Assembly: GCA_902702965.1 (NCBI GenBank)
Contig: CACRXP010000009.1
Span: forward strand, 2,149,519-2,213,518
DNA length: 64,000 bases
Direction: 5' to 3'
Source of the DNA: Spirometra erinaceieuropaei
Lineage: Eukaryota; Platyhelminthes; Cestoda; Diphyllobothriidea; Diphyllobothriidae
Below the pieces are notes generated by a model that had not been told where the DNA came from, did no database searches, and saw nothing but the letters and a program-made list of their open reading frames with translations. The translations under genes were made by a program, and so were the position numbers. Of the stretch, positions 28,601 through 42,000 are shown piece after piece. Position 1 is the stretch's first letter; each line of letters begins with the position of its first letter.

Positions 28601-30033
28601 TCCTGAATTGTCCCTGATGCGCAGATAGCCTCGCCGTTTTCTCCGAACACTCCGTCCATCATCCTGGCGACTGTAATGCATCTATCGGTCGTCTGTGCTA
28701 ACGCGGTCCCTGCAGTCAGCCGTCATAGTCAGCAGGTCAGTTTTATTAAAGAGGGTTTGCGTAAGTCTAGATCACTGTGTCCTCAGGCGATCTTTCTTCC
28801 TCTCTCTCCTGACCGAGCAGAATATGTTGCAGTTCAAAATCTGACCTACAGCCATACCCTCCGTCCAGCCTCAGTCGACGGCAGGCTCTCGCCCGTACGG
28901 GAGCAAACGGCACATTGTCTGCCTTCCTCGCTGTCGCTGATTAGGAGATCGCCTTGGGCGTTGGCATTGCGATTTCAACGCTGCTTTCCCCACGGTATTT
29001 GCAAGCTAGTTAATGAGGATAATTATAGTACGCAAATCAAAAGGTAGTAAAATTTTCCGCAGTTTTATTCGAGTCTTACTCGTCCCCGGACGGCCGGCCG
29101 CCCGCCCCCGCCGCCGCTGCGGTGGACGCGGTTGCACACACGCACAGCAGCAACGAGGATGAGCGCCGAGGACAGTCTCACGGCTGATTTTAGTCACCGG
29201 GGCGTCCTGGTCTTTTTCTTTAACGAGCACCAGCTTAGGGTTGACCGTACGGGTAAACTGTCTCCGGCAGTTGGCGACATGCAACTGGAGAAGCATGGTT
29301 ACACCTTTGAGGGGGCCAGGATCATCGGCCGAGCCAGGGTGGGGTAGGGCAGGAATACTTGTGTCCCCCTGTACAATCGTCAGCGATGGCTCGGTATCAC
29401 ATTTTTGTATGTTCGAAAGTGCAACTCGATTTATTTCCGAGTAACCTGCCTTTTCCTTAAATCCTTTCGGAATATATTCTACTTCTGTATGTATGTGCCC
29501 TCAGATGAGAGGGACGATAGAGACTGCGGGCAGCTTGATACAGTACTGTTTCGGGTTTATTTTATTCTTATTCAACCAAACATAACCCTGACCAGCAGCT
29601 GGGACCAGAAACACGAACGTTCGCGCGGATGGTTTACAGGAATAACTTCCGTTTTCATTATACTAGTCCGGAATATATACTACATGTATGACAGTGGGAG
29701 CTCGTCGATCAGGTTATGGAACATGCTCGTTCCGTTGTGCCTTGGGGCTCATACTTAAACCCTCGCAGGCAGTCGCACAGCGACTAGTAGTAGACATAGA
29801 TGAGATGGAGCCGGCAAAGACAAGGGAAACCGGAATGGCCATTTCTGGCTTATTAGCCGTCATCAGCCAGTCATACCCAACCCCAAGTGTGGATCACTTG
29901 AGATTCGAACCCGGGATCTTTGGTCATGGAGTTTGACGCTCTACCATTGAGCCACGGGCCCGTTGTCCTGTCGGTTGTGATCGGGAACATTAATTATGAC
30001 AGTTGGCGCTCGCCGGCCAGGTTACGGAACATC

Positions 30034-30077
<44 letters not shown>

Positions 30078-33000
30078 TAGATCAGAGGGGGTATGCATAT
30101 ATATATATACTTGTGTGTTTTCTCATATGGGAGGGAAGATAGAGGATGCGGATAGATTGATACAGTATTATTTCCGGCCTACTTTACCTTCATTCAGTCG
30201 CTCATAACCCTAACCAGCAGCTGGGACCAGGAACACAAACGTTCGCTCGTAGACGGCGCAGATGGTCCGCAAAGGGAGTCCGGAAAATGGGTCATAGGCA
30301 CTTCGTCGAACCGAAGTTCATCAGTGCCCCGCCACCTATCATTCCCCGTTGCTGCAGAAACGAATATCGTGAACTTTTAACGGTGGATGTATAAATATGC
30401 GAATCCATAATTTTGGTGGAAAATATGACAAATCATATAGAACGTTTCCCAGACAGTACAGCCAAATTTAGCTGTAAGTTCCGCATTCAATGTCCACAAG
30501 TGTTTGCACCACTATCACAGGTAGCGCCTACTTGTTGCCGCTGCATGATTCAAACGCGAGACATTTGTCTCCTTTTTGGGTCCCACAGCGTCCTCAGGCG
30601 ACTTCTGGCAGGTGATTACTCACCAGACCTGGAACTGGGTCATCACGACANNNNNNNNNNNNNNNNNNNNNNNNNNNNNNNNNNNNNNNNNNNNNNNNNN
30701 NNNNNNNNNNNNNNNNNNNNNACAGTTCGTCTGTAACTCGACCTGTCCGCCAGAACAGCCCTACACCATGCCCAACACCAACCTCTGCTTGGACAAGTCA
30801 AAGTACGATCTCGTCTCTGGTGTGGCCGCCACGAGGACACGTAACCGGATGCTGCTGGGCAGTAGTCTCGGCCTCTTTGGTGTCTTCCTTCTCGCCCTCC
30901 TCATCATCGTGCCCTGCTTCCACTACAAGGCCAAACGTCGCAAGATCCGTGAGGCCCTGAAGTCAGTCTACACCAACAAGGCAGCACCCGATATGAAGGT
31001 TAGTTATGTGCATGCGTCTCTTTCTTCCTCGTCCGTTTTAGAGTAGGAGGAGAGTACACGCTAAAGCGCAACTTGGACCAGATTGCCACCAATCGTCACA
31101 ATGCCACCTTACAGATTGTCTAGCATTTCGTTCGAACAGTTTATTAATGTTGTTATATTACTTCCTATATTTCAGTAACGTTTGTTTTTTTAATATTGTC
31201 CCATGTCTGTTGAATGTGTGCTTGCATTCAATTCGTCTCCCTCCGAAACTGAGATAGCACCAACTATCCCTAGACAGACTACTGTACAGCACATTTAGTA
31301 ACGTTAATGTTTTTAACTCTTGGAACAATTCGTTTATCTGTCTGGCTTACAAAACGTTGCCAATTTGAAGAAACTCTGTAGCCGTTTGATATTTCAATTT
31401 TCAAATTTTTTTTTATTGTTCGCCTCCGTGCAACAAATAGGGAGTTCAAAGGTTTAACACCTATATTTCCCTCAAATAAACTGAACTGAACTGAACTGAA
31501 AGCACGTTTTTAATGCCCTACTTCACTTCATACTTGCAGTTAGTGACCTAACTCATGAAATGTATCGAAATTTACGAATGATTGCCAATCACTCCTAAAC
31601 CGACACCATTTCATGAGTCAAATGTCTATGTTAATTAAGTTCAAGTTCAAAAGAATTAAAAACATAAAAGAAATATTATAGGCAGTGTTGCGTTGTTTAG
31701 AAATGTCGATTTATTTTGAAAAGCGCAATATCGTGAAAACGTCAGAAATGGCTCTAGTTAAGGAAAGTTCGTTTTTAGATGTATGGAATGTTTTCTCATA
31801 CCAACCACGTAGTAAACATGAAAGTAGACATAAAATAACGTCTGATAACAGTGTTTTAGAGAAGTTTACATCTAAATATCGTTCAATAATTAGTGTGATT
31901 TCATAAATGACGGTTTGTCAACTGCCTACATTCTAGGTGTATATTCCAAAACAGTTTTCCAGTATTTCCTAATTTTCTTGACTATTTGGAGTTAAATGAG
32001 ATGGGGTTCAACGAAAGAAGCTGGATTTTGCTTGATTTCTCCGCTGGGGACGTCGTAGGATCAAAAGTTTTCATAAGGTGACATGCTATCAGGCCGGTCG
32101 TTGCCAACTAGAACTGACAGACGTAATCGTATACATACCATTTTGTGTTTATAGAGAGAACTTTTCTTCCGTTAAATTAATTTATGCATTTCCTTCGTTT
32201 TGGATTACGTTGAGTTTCAGATCGGCCTCAAAATATTGCTGGATACTTCATGATTTTCAGTGTTTTCATGCGATCGCCCATAAAGACAGATTCTGAATTA
32301 CCTCTCTGTTGAGAACTGTTCTTGAAGGCAGTTACCGAATTAGTGAGTGCTCGGGCGCTCCTTTTCACGAAGATGGTCGCTTGGGTCACATGTAATGGAA
32401 CAGCATCCCACCCCCCCCCCTCCCCCGCCTCGTTGCAGTGACGGATAGAGTGATGATCTGCGAAGGCGGAGATTGCGTTCACAACTGACTTTCTTCTTGA
32501 ACGTTGATATTCTTGATCCCGGTTACGCAGAAGGTCTGTGCCTGACTCCTGGCGGCGAAGCCCGTAACAGTCAACTCAGGGGGGAGGTACTGCACCGAAA
32601 CCACCACGATTGTCTTTCTTTGCTGAATCTTAAGTCTTCTCGGACGGTGTTTAAACAGGATCTGAGCTGATTGGGTCTGCATCGCTTCCTGCAAGAGGAT
32701 GGCTTGGAAGCGAATGCTAACCACTGCGAGTGTCCAAAGGTACTCTCGCGATGTCGTGCCAGGAATTGTGCTGACGAAGAGACCGTGGTGTTTGACTCAA
32801 CGGTCAGGAACTTGAGACATCGACACAACCACTTAGCCAGTCCATACGTTGGAGTCCATTTGAGCAACACGATGGGTCGGAGAGGAGCGCCATCTTTGTG
32901 CACCTTAGGGAGGCCATAGAATCGGGCCAAAAACGTATCTTGGGGTCACGCCATGCCTCTGTCGGTCGGTGTTGTTGTACCTGAGTTCTCCAAAGCCAAC

Positions 33001-36000
33001 AACATAGCGTTAATTTCGCGTGTCAGCGCCTTTAAAGGGTTTGTTGCACATGGGACGTATAACTGTCGGCCCTCCATTAAACCTTTGGCTTTTTGAAGGT
33101 AGTCTGTCCTGTCCAGTACAACCGTGGCGCGTCTTTGTCCGCTGGCAGGATGACCAGGTCTTTGTCGACCTTGAGTTCTCTAAGCGCATCACGTTCGACC
33201 TTGGAAAGCACTTCCCGTGGCCTGTGGGCTATCATGAGAGACGAAACTTGGTGTCGGATGAGGCTCTTAGTCTCCTCCGTTGCCTCCGTCTGACAAAGGA
33301 TTGATTGTAGCAGTGGAATCAATCTTTTGTACTCTTGCGACGTCATCGCGATGACTGAGAACTATCTCATCCACTGCGATGTCGGCGCACTACTCTCAGA
33401 TGGTCAAAAACTCTCGACAGCCTAGGTTCCACTGGACGGACAGAAATAGCCCGCCCCCCCTCGTACCGTTGGTCGTCTTGGTGATTGGAGTAAATGTGCC
33501 CCGAATTCAGTGCTGAGGTCGGTGAGGAATGCCATAATGAACGTGCTGCAGGACATTTCAGATGCAACCCGGAGGGCGAAAGTTCATAAGTGGATAAATG
33601 TCGAACTTCGCTACAGTTTGCATTTCCTAACAGCTGAACCTTGCTCCACACTCTGGTATTTCCGCCCACTAGCTGCGGTTACTGGTCTTCCGATTGACGG
33701 TCAGGTATGCTCCCTCCGCGGTGTTTGAATGAGTTTAACCTTGGACAAGTCGATTCTGACAAGAACGCGGCAACGTGTAAAGTTCATCCCCATTGGATGT
33801 CCAAACTATTAAAACCCCAATCAATGAAAACCGGATAGGGTGCTCAACCTAGGCTTTATTCCGGCTAATTTGATTTGGCGAAGTGTTTCGACGGGACTTT
33901 ATGGTAGATACAACACGAACTGCATCAGGAACTTTCTAAGTCCCTGTCTCCATTATAATTTGGCCGCAAATGTGTGCTATCGAGTTTATGCGTTTCAGTT
34001 TAGTTTATTCGGGGGACTGCCCATTTCTGCGATTAGTGTGCTATGCTGCTGAAAAATTAGTAACATTTAAAACTGACTTAAATTAAGCATATGAGTCGAT
34101 GGGTTCGTGGTAGGTGTCAGAGCCTGAGACATGTCAATGAACATTAAACACCGAGTCGAATGTGCTGGGTGTATCGTTGTCTTGCAGATAGACAGTTAAC
34201 AAAAAAATGTAGAAAATATTGTTACCGCGACACAGTGAGTAGCGTGTTCTGCAAAGTGTAAATTTCAGGCAGCATTGTACAAGAACACACAATGATTCGC
34301 CTATGTACTTCCACGCAGTACACAATTCTAGCATTCCGGGTTCGCGGACCCTTTCTAACGACTGTACGCCTTACTCGGTAGTTCTGTCCATGGTCTCGCT
34401 TCGGTAGTTTAGTTAAAAAATCGTCTGCAAGCATTTCTTTGCAAAAGGGACGTTTATCGGAACCGATTTCCCATTTGGCCGCTGATGACCCTGCGACAGA
34501 AGTAATGACACCAAATAGATCAGCGTTCAGACAAAAAGCCCAGATCGAAGGGCTATGGAAACATTACGACTTTCTCTAGGCACGGTAGTTGTCCGGGGGT
34601 CAGAACCGTCAAACAGTTTGGTCACAGAGTTAGTGCTGAGCTTGCATCCATCAGAAAGCTTTTTAAAGCAGCTGTCTTTTTTCATTCTGAAAAACCTGTC
34701 TGTAAGTCCTCTAAACCATTTGCTGCTGCTCATCCTTCGGGCGAGCCGTATTTCCGTAAATCGCCACTCACCTCCAAGTGGGGACGAGGGCTTCTTGCTT
34801 ACTGCACGACTTGCTAAGTCTTAGAAAGATGCGAACTAATTCTGTTCTCAGCATGTGCACAGTCCATGCCTTCCACTCGAACGCAAAGGTGTTTTCCTGT
34901 CCTTGAAATGGTAGTTGGCAAGTTGAAAGCAAAACTGTAGTGGTTGCGCAAGCTTTCTGTAGACTTCACTTGTTCAGATCCTTTAATATGCATAGTTCAT
35001 AGGACGGAGATGATGGTTCTCCTAACGGCAACGCTCTGCTAGTACCTACCGTGTATTATTACTTATTATCCTTGCTACCTATGAAAGGTGATGCAGTTTT
35101 GCAAATATATATGCTACTGAAAACATTACAGTAACTGGGTTATTTTGATTTGAATGCTATATGTATCCTCCCAATAAGGTCTTCAAAGACAATACGCATT
35201 GCTCTTAAATATACTGAATTAATTCTTCGTTTCCTTATAATCACAGAGTCAGGCAGCAAGTCGAGAACCCAACATGGGTCGTTTAGAGATCATCAATTCC
35301 GACGACCTGCAGTTTGATGAGTCCTCAACGCCACTGGGCACGGGCGCTTTTGGTGCAGTTTACAGAGGCAAATGGCGGATACCCAAGCGCATCCTCGCCG
35401 AATACAACTGGCCCCGCAGTACATATCTGGACGTGGCTGTCAAGGTGGTCAGATCTCCCGGGGATCCCGTGAAGGGCACAGCCAGCGGCAAGGGTGCAAC
35501 CGCGGAGCGCAGCGACGCATCTCCCGAGGCCAAAGTCATGGAGCAGATAGCGGAGAAGAATAATCTCAACGAAATGCTCAGCGAAGCCAAGGTGACTTAT
35601 ATTGTGTTACTGGAGAGACTTGAGTAGATTTGAGAAGGCCGGTGAGAGATCAAACCAGACGGGAGTATCAGGTTTTCTTAAATATTCTTTGTACTACTCA
35701 GCATCTGTTGTGGCAACCGATAGATACGGACAAACAGGTATTCGGGTTGTCATAAGCACTCTGAATATCCTCATTTTGGTCAACATTTTAAGTTCCCCAC
35801 AAACTAGCCGATTATGAATTCTTAAACGGCAGTAAAGTTATTTTTTACCATTTGGTCGGCAGTCTGATACTGAATAAAACGGTGGCGATAGTCATCAGTT
35901 TGAATTAATTACTATTCCTGCTTTACTTCAAACTACGAAAACACGAGACTTGCACAGCCATAAGGCCTCATGTCCTGGGAGAGATATGCCACGAGGTGCT

Positions 36001-39000
36001 ACTGTTTCTGACCGTACGAGTTTCGCATTTACGTGGTCTGCAGTAAATTTCGAAAGAATCATCACTTGCTACTAATACGCACTAACCCAGGTTTGCACAA
36101 AGCAACTATGAACGCGCGTCTTCGAGCGCTGAAAAACAGGTTCGGAATTATTTTTTTCCTTGGCAAGCTTTGGTTAGTTGAAACAGCTAAAATGCGCGGT
36201 ATTGTTTGTGCTACGCAAATCCCAAGCCTAGCACCATCAGAGCAGCCTGTGAAAATAGGAGACTTGAAATACCTGACCTGTACCATGAAATGCTTACCGC
36301 AATTATGTAATAAGTCTTTGACTCAGGTGTGGTTGTAAAATAGCGCGCAGCATAATCCCTCGGTATTTCGGTCACTCCGGGATGCTGAATTTTGAAGGAG
36401 CTTATTTTCGGTCGCCTGTAAAAGCCCCATTAGGTAAACATGCCTGTTGATGCGGTTTGAATTTTCTCGAATGATTTTTGATGCCCCTAAAGTCTAAATA
36501 TGTTTGATAGAGGACGCTCAAAACGTCTACTTTGTTGTCCTCATTTGGTAGAAAGTTAAGTCTTCTTTAAATTTTATGCTTATATCTTTTGATCAAAAGT
36601 TTATAATTACAAGTTTTTCGAAGGCCGTAAAATATCAATTCGCACCGCATCGTAATACTGCTTATGAAGCATACAACATGGTTTACCTCCATTGCAAAAT
36701 TCTGTAAGCCCCATATTACATAAAGGAATATTTGATTTTCCTCACATCTGAAGGAATATTTCCCCGGAGTAAATTTAAAGCAAGCAAGGACAGCAGAATT
36801 TAATCGTACCACAAAATTGATTTTCTCTGTCGAAATTCAAACCTTTGTACATTTCTCACTTATTATTTCTGTTATGCAACGACCGGCAGCAGTTAAGAAG
36901 CCGTCGCGAAATTTTGTAGTACCATTAAATTCTGCTGTCCTTGCTTGCTTTAAATTTCCTCCCATTGCAAGACCACAGCCGGTATTTTGTAAACGGTAAG
37001 CGCAAACGCAACGACATCTCGGGTTCAGAATTATCCGGAAGTTAAAAACGTCTTTTAAACCGTAAAATACCCTTTTTTCAAGCATTAAATTTGAGTTTAA
37101 TGCGATCTGCCCCAGTCGGTGCATCCACTTCCACGCTGTGTAAATGTCACTTGCTCTTTCTGCCTGTCGCTTGGTACGACGAGAACTAACGGAAGTTTTT
37201 TTCTTTTTCAGGTGATGGCCTCAGTGTCCCATCTGAACTGTCTTCCTCTCATCGGCGTCTGCCTTACCAAACACATGCAATGCATGGTATCTGCCTTTGT
37301 CGAGCTCGGCAGTATGGATCGCTACCTTCTTGAGAACAAAGACAGCCTAAATAGCTACACCCTGCTCTCCTGGGCTGAGCAGATCGCTGACGGTATGGCG
37401 TACCTGGAGGCACGAGGGATCATTCATAGGTCAGTCCGGCTCTTCCCTGCCTTTACGAGGCGTATGTTGTTGTACCTCTGAACTCTCCGTTTTGTTGCGT
37501 TATTCTTATTCGACTTCGAAATTTGTGAACCGTATTCTCGCAATTCGCTTTCCAAACTGCATACTTTGTCATGCGCGTCAAGGTTTAATTACTGATCGGA
37601 TCCTTCTCTCAATCGGTCACCCACATTCTTCTCTCACATTCGACTGGGCTCGCACTTATGTGATGTTCTGAAAGTCTTTGGGCCCACATTCCCCCCCCCC
37701 CTTCCGGGCTTATTTACGCACTCGTAATGACAAAGAAGGCTTTTGAACAATTTTCCATACTGACAATACAGTTAAAAGCCCATGCACCCGTGTTTCGCCA
37801 ATATTCTGCTGCTGTAGGACACAACTGCGAGTAGCTCGGCTCATTAGTGGGCCACCCAGCCTTCAGCATGTGTTTTCTGGTAAATACTCCAGCTTTGGAA
37901 ATCTCAACTTTTTAGCCTCCTCAGAAATTAATGCGCCAACTTGAGTTTCAAGGCGAAAAGGGGTACCCGTATTCAATACCGCAGTCGCACTGGATCGGTA
38001 AATGGTACCTTTGAGTACCTTTACATATTTTCGATAGCAGTTGAGAAAGTGTCAGTCCGCGTCTTGACTGGCCGGCTGCACTCCGGTTCCAATCTCGTGT
38101 TTTCCTGGCCTCCGACAACGGTCTGATAACCTCAAATAAACCAGAAGACCCCCGTCTCTCGAAGTTCCGCTACCGTAACCGGCAGCATTTTTTGGTTACT
38201 GGTTGGTAATTGTCATGCCCCTCCCCGCCAGTGAAGATGGATTATGGACAGAAACCCAGGTCAAACCGGAAATCAGGGCAGATCGGTGAACACCAGCCCC
38301 ATATAATGCAGAATTTTTCGTTGGACTTGGGGCTGTAGACCCCCCTATTGGAGGTGACATTGCTTTGAATTATAGGGTATGTTAAGGTTAGGGTTATAGT
38401 GGAATTTAGACCACGGAAATAAATACTACCCCGTAATTTAACTCAAGGCCATCCGTAATGCGGGAGGGAGCGTGTCCGATCGAGTCTTTTCTAAAGCTTT
38501 TCTTGTGAGATCCGCCTAGGAGTACCTATGCATGGATAAAATATCTCCCAGAGGACTCTCTGTGAGACAGAGCGAACCCAAAACAGGTTGTATTAAAAGC
38601 AATCACTTCGTTCAGTAGGCGGGAGGCCCCTGTTTTAAGGAACGGCGCGATGTGCAGCATACTTTCTGCGCTTCGCGTTTACTTGGACGCCTCTCTGTTT
38701 CCTCGACAGATGCGATGACCGAAAAATCTGGAAAATATGTCCTTCTCGCAACTGATAGGGTCTGACTCTAATTAATTAAGGGCGACTTTTCCGGGCTCTC
38801 AGGTTACTGGCATTGAGCAAATGTTTATTATGGCACCAGCACGCACACCCCTTTTAGCAGTGAAAAATTCAAAATACTCTTGCTTGGTATCTGCTTGACG
38901 GATATTTTCAATGGCTCTGTGCGCCGCTGATGTATTATTTTTATCGCACGTGTTAATTTTACCGTTATACTTGTAGTAGCATAACCTGCATTAAATCGCC

Positions 39001-42000
39001 TTTCCTCGTGTGTAGAGACCTGGCGGCACGCAATGTGCTAATTCAGTCCCACGATCACGTTCAAATCACGGACTTCGGTCTCGCCAAGATGCTCGACAGT
39101 CTGGACGAGGACAGTGTGGTCGTGCGCAGCGGACGGGTGCCAATTCGTTGGCTGGCTATTGAGACACTGCAATACGGCATCTACTCACACAAAACGGATG
39201 TGTGGAGTTACGGTAAATGTTGCCCCGTATGCCGCCTTCGTCCTATCAGATTTTAGCACCAGTTGGCGTCTTCTTTCCAATTACGCGAAATGCCTCACAC
39301 GACGGGCAAAACTGCGTGGTCTTGATGTTTGCGAGTACACCCGTGTGGTCGTTCTAGGGGAATATGCACAAAGTCCTCGGATGTGTTCTTACATAAATAA
39401 CCGCTACTTATTTGACACAAGTAGTCGTACTAGTGTCACTGTCTATTGCTGATCCGCCATTCGTAGTCTTCGAAAATCTGCCATTAGCACTCAATTTGTC
39501 TGGTTTGCTTGGAGCCAAACGTAATATCCATGACAAACTGTTGTTTTGTTGGGCAGGAAACCATGTCTACACATAGCTACGGGCTATTGCTCCTTTTGGT
39601 ATAGTTAGACCTCGGTAAATCTAACCAGAGCACGAGGATCATAAATCCCGGCAGCCTCAAGACCCAGTTAATTCAGTATAATTCAGTATATATGAGGGAT
39701 AGAGGCAGAGCCTTGGAAAACCCTATTTACAGATAGACGTATGAAAAAAACATGCAGATATTTACATAGCAGTTATACCAGTCATTGATATCATGTAAAA
39801 GTTTGACCATCAAGCATAAGTTTATCTAGTCTTCTTTTGAAGGTTAAGCTGTGACTCGCCGGACGCTGATTATGGAAGACTACTTGATAGATTCGAGGAC
39901 GAACCCCACTTCCACCTCTCCAGGGCACCAGTTGGGTGTTTGAAATTTGCACGGGGAGACGGCATGGGGGTCAGTATTCGTCAACTCTAGCTACTTAAAC
40001 AGGACTAGTGTTACGTTTTAATGGGCCGGTGTCCTTCAGGCATTATGCTGGCAATGGTGTTCAGTTCCATGCATCATTACGATTTTGTCCGACCGCTGCT
40101 TCCTTGTCTCGAGGTAAAAGTTGTGAGACCCAGAGCGGGCAGAAACTTGAAGCGAAAGGCATTCTAGGCAGAATCAACGAACCGATTTGACCGTGAGGAT
40201 TATGCGGGAATTTAACAGATTGCGTGTACCCAAATAATTCTCCTTTGTTTATAATTTGAATAGTCTAATATTCGAGGTCTCTAACATTTTAGAGCGCGAT
40301 CTGTTTCCCCCTTGGTATCCTAATCACGCTTACTGGTTTTTCCTCCGTTCCAGGTGTGACCTTGTGGGAAATATTCACTTTTGGAAAACAGCCCTACGAG
40401 AATATTGAAACCGTCGATATCAAGGATCATGTGATGAAGGGTGGCCGTCTCACTCAGCCCGACATCTGCACGCTGGACGCATATATGGTCATGGTAAAGT
40501 GTAAGTCTTGTGTGCTCTTCGGTACGACTTTCATTGCGATAGGACAGTTAAGCGGATGTAGAAGCAATAGACATTATACACTTTTCCAGCTCAGCGAACT
40601 TTGCACGGATACTGTTTCCCTACCATGGATAAGTCAGCAAAACGTTGGGTTTGTTGATGGGTAAAGTTCTTGGATGTATCGTTTTCCTAACCCTTTCCAT
40701 CCCCTTGGCCTTTGATTCGACTCCTTGAATAAGACCACTACAGTTTGAGCATGGCCACTTCCTAATGCCACTGCCGTCTAACCTGCTCTTTCCATTTTTT
40801 AGGCTGGATGGAGGACTACGAGTCAAGACCGACGTTCCTCGAGTTAATGCGTCTTTTCCATGATTTCTGTCAAACTCCCGGCCGATACCTCTATATCCAA
40901 GTAAGCGATGCATTTTCTTTTGTGTGACAAGTCAGCTGTTTCTAGGAAGGGCTCCGGTATTCGAAAAACGGAAGTAAATTGGCTCGTTGTTAGTGGTTCT
41001 TGAGAAACTGCGATTAGTTTTGCGTTTGAGCGATAGAAATCTGTAATACCCTCTTCATTCTGTGCGTGGGGAAGGATTTTATCCAAAGCTCCTACGAACA
41101 CCAAGTGAGGTACTGTGAAAGATCCGGAGATCACGGAGCTTAGAATGTCGTAGACAGATAACCTAAAAGGATTATGAGAGACGGGAAAGAGATGAATTGT
41201 CCTTGCAGGGATTTTTCCCGACTGTAAATTTTTCTGCAGTTTTAAAGGTGTTAAATGACTTGCCATGTTGGCGGCACAAGTGCTTACTAAAAATACAGAC
41301 ATGCACATTAATTTCTGAGAAAATTAGAGAAAGACCTCATGGGCATAGGCGTTTACCTAACGGAAAGCACATGAGGAACGCCGAGAGACCGAACCCCTCG
41401 CAGCGACGTCATGCAATGTTACATGATCGGCGAAACACGCGTGTGTGGGATCTCAACTAGTACCTGAGCTGTCATTATGATTCATTATTCAATATTTGCA
41501 AATTACTGACTACTTGTTGCCAGGTTGTGAACATTACGGAATTATTCGTCAGGGTTACTGAAAAGAACTAAGTAGTAATTACAGGGGTTGATTATATTAC
41601 ACACCTACCACCTCGTGTCTGCAGACATTGGAAGTATTTGATTCAGTATAAGCGCATATTAACAAATCAACCTCCTCCTTTTTCAGGGCGATGAATTCGC
41701 CATTGATCGGGTGACGCAGTACACACCCTTCTTGTCCTCCCCCGCACCATGGTCCGACTTCCACGAAATGCGTCCAGTGCCTGCTACCCTGCGGGGCGTC
41801 CCCGACGGTAACGCCAGTACTGGGGGCAAGTTCAAGTTCAGTGAGGGCTCCGCTGACGATTTGGGAAATGTGTCTGGAGGCGACGGCCTTGGCCGGACTC
41901 GACCGATGGTACGCCTGGCAAGTGATGAGGCGGATGAGGAAGAGCAGGAGGCCCTGTTGCCCATGCGGTCCGGAAACGGCAATAGCGTGCACCCCCGGTT

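Larger units (their letters stand above)
22728..30725. other. Intron 3 (visible), 8.0 kb, ending in an assembly gap
   Basis: It contains reverse copies of R2, the 23.4/24.2 kb direct duplication, foldback copy E, a PLE endonuclease remnant at 28.3 kb, SINE S2 and a TA microsatellite. No additional receptor exon is required, because the phases match across it. The - strand open frame 25404-26108 (234 codons) has no recognisable family. Confidence 0.8.
30999..35246. other. Intron 4 (visible), 4.2 kb, with PLE reverse transcriptase fragment
   Basis: Contains a small foldback remnant (31540-31625), a short (CTGAA)n run at 31478-31500 and an antisense PLE reverse transcriptase fragment (32575-33346). 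From about 33700 to 35246 nothing is recognisable. Confidence 0.8.
35592..37211. other. Intron 5 (visible), 1.6 kb, with foldback remnant and hairpin
   Basis: A diverged foldback-family fragment spans about 36335-37090 and contains a 49-bp inverted repeat. No coding signal was seen in the rest. Confidence 0.75.

Noticed and set aside
29895..29965. Functional tRNA gene on the - strand
   Set aside because: A and B boxes are good, but the acceptor stem does not pair and the sequence continues into a SINE body shared with other copies.
40492..40497. Alternative donor GTAAAG in the C-lobe exon
   Set aside because: It would remove VKC and break the conserved MVKCW motif; GTAAGT at 40501 keeps it.
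40844..41308. 154-codon - strand open frame overlapping a receptor exon
   Set aside because: Antisense to a well-supported kinase exon and without any known motif.
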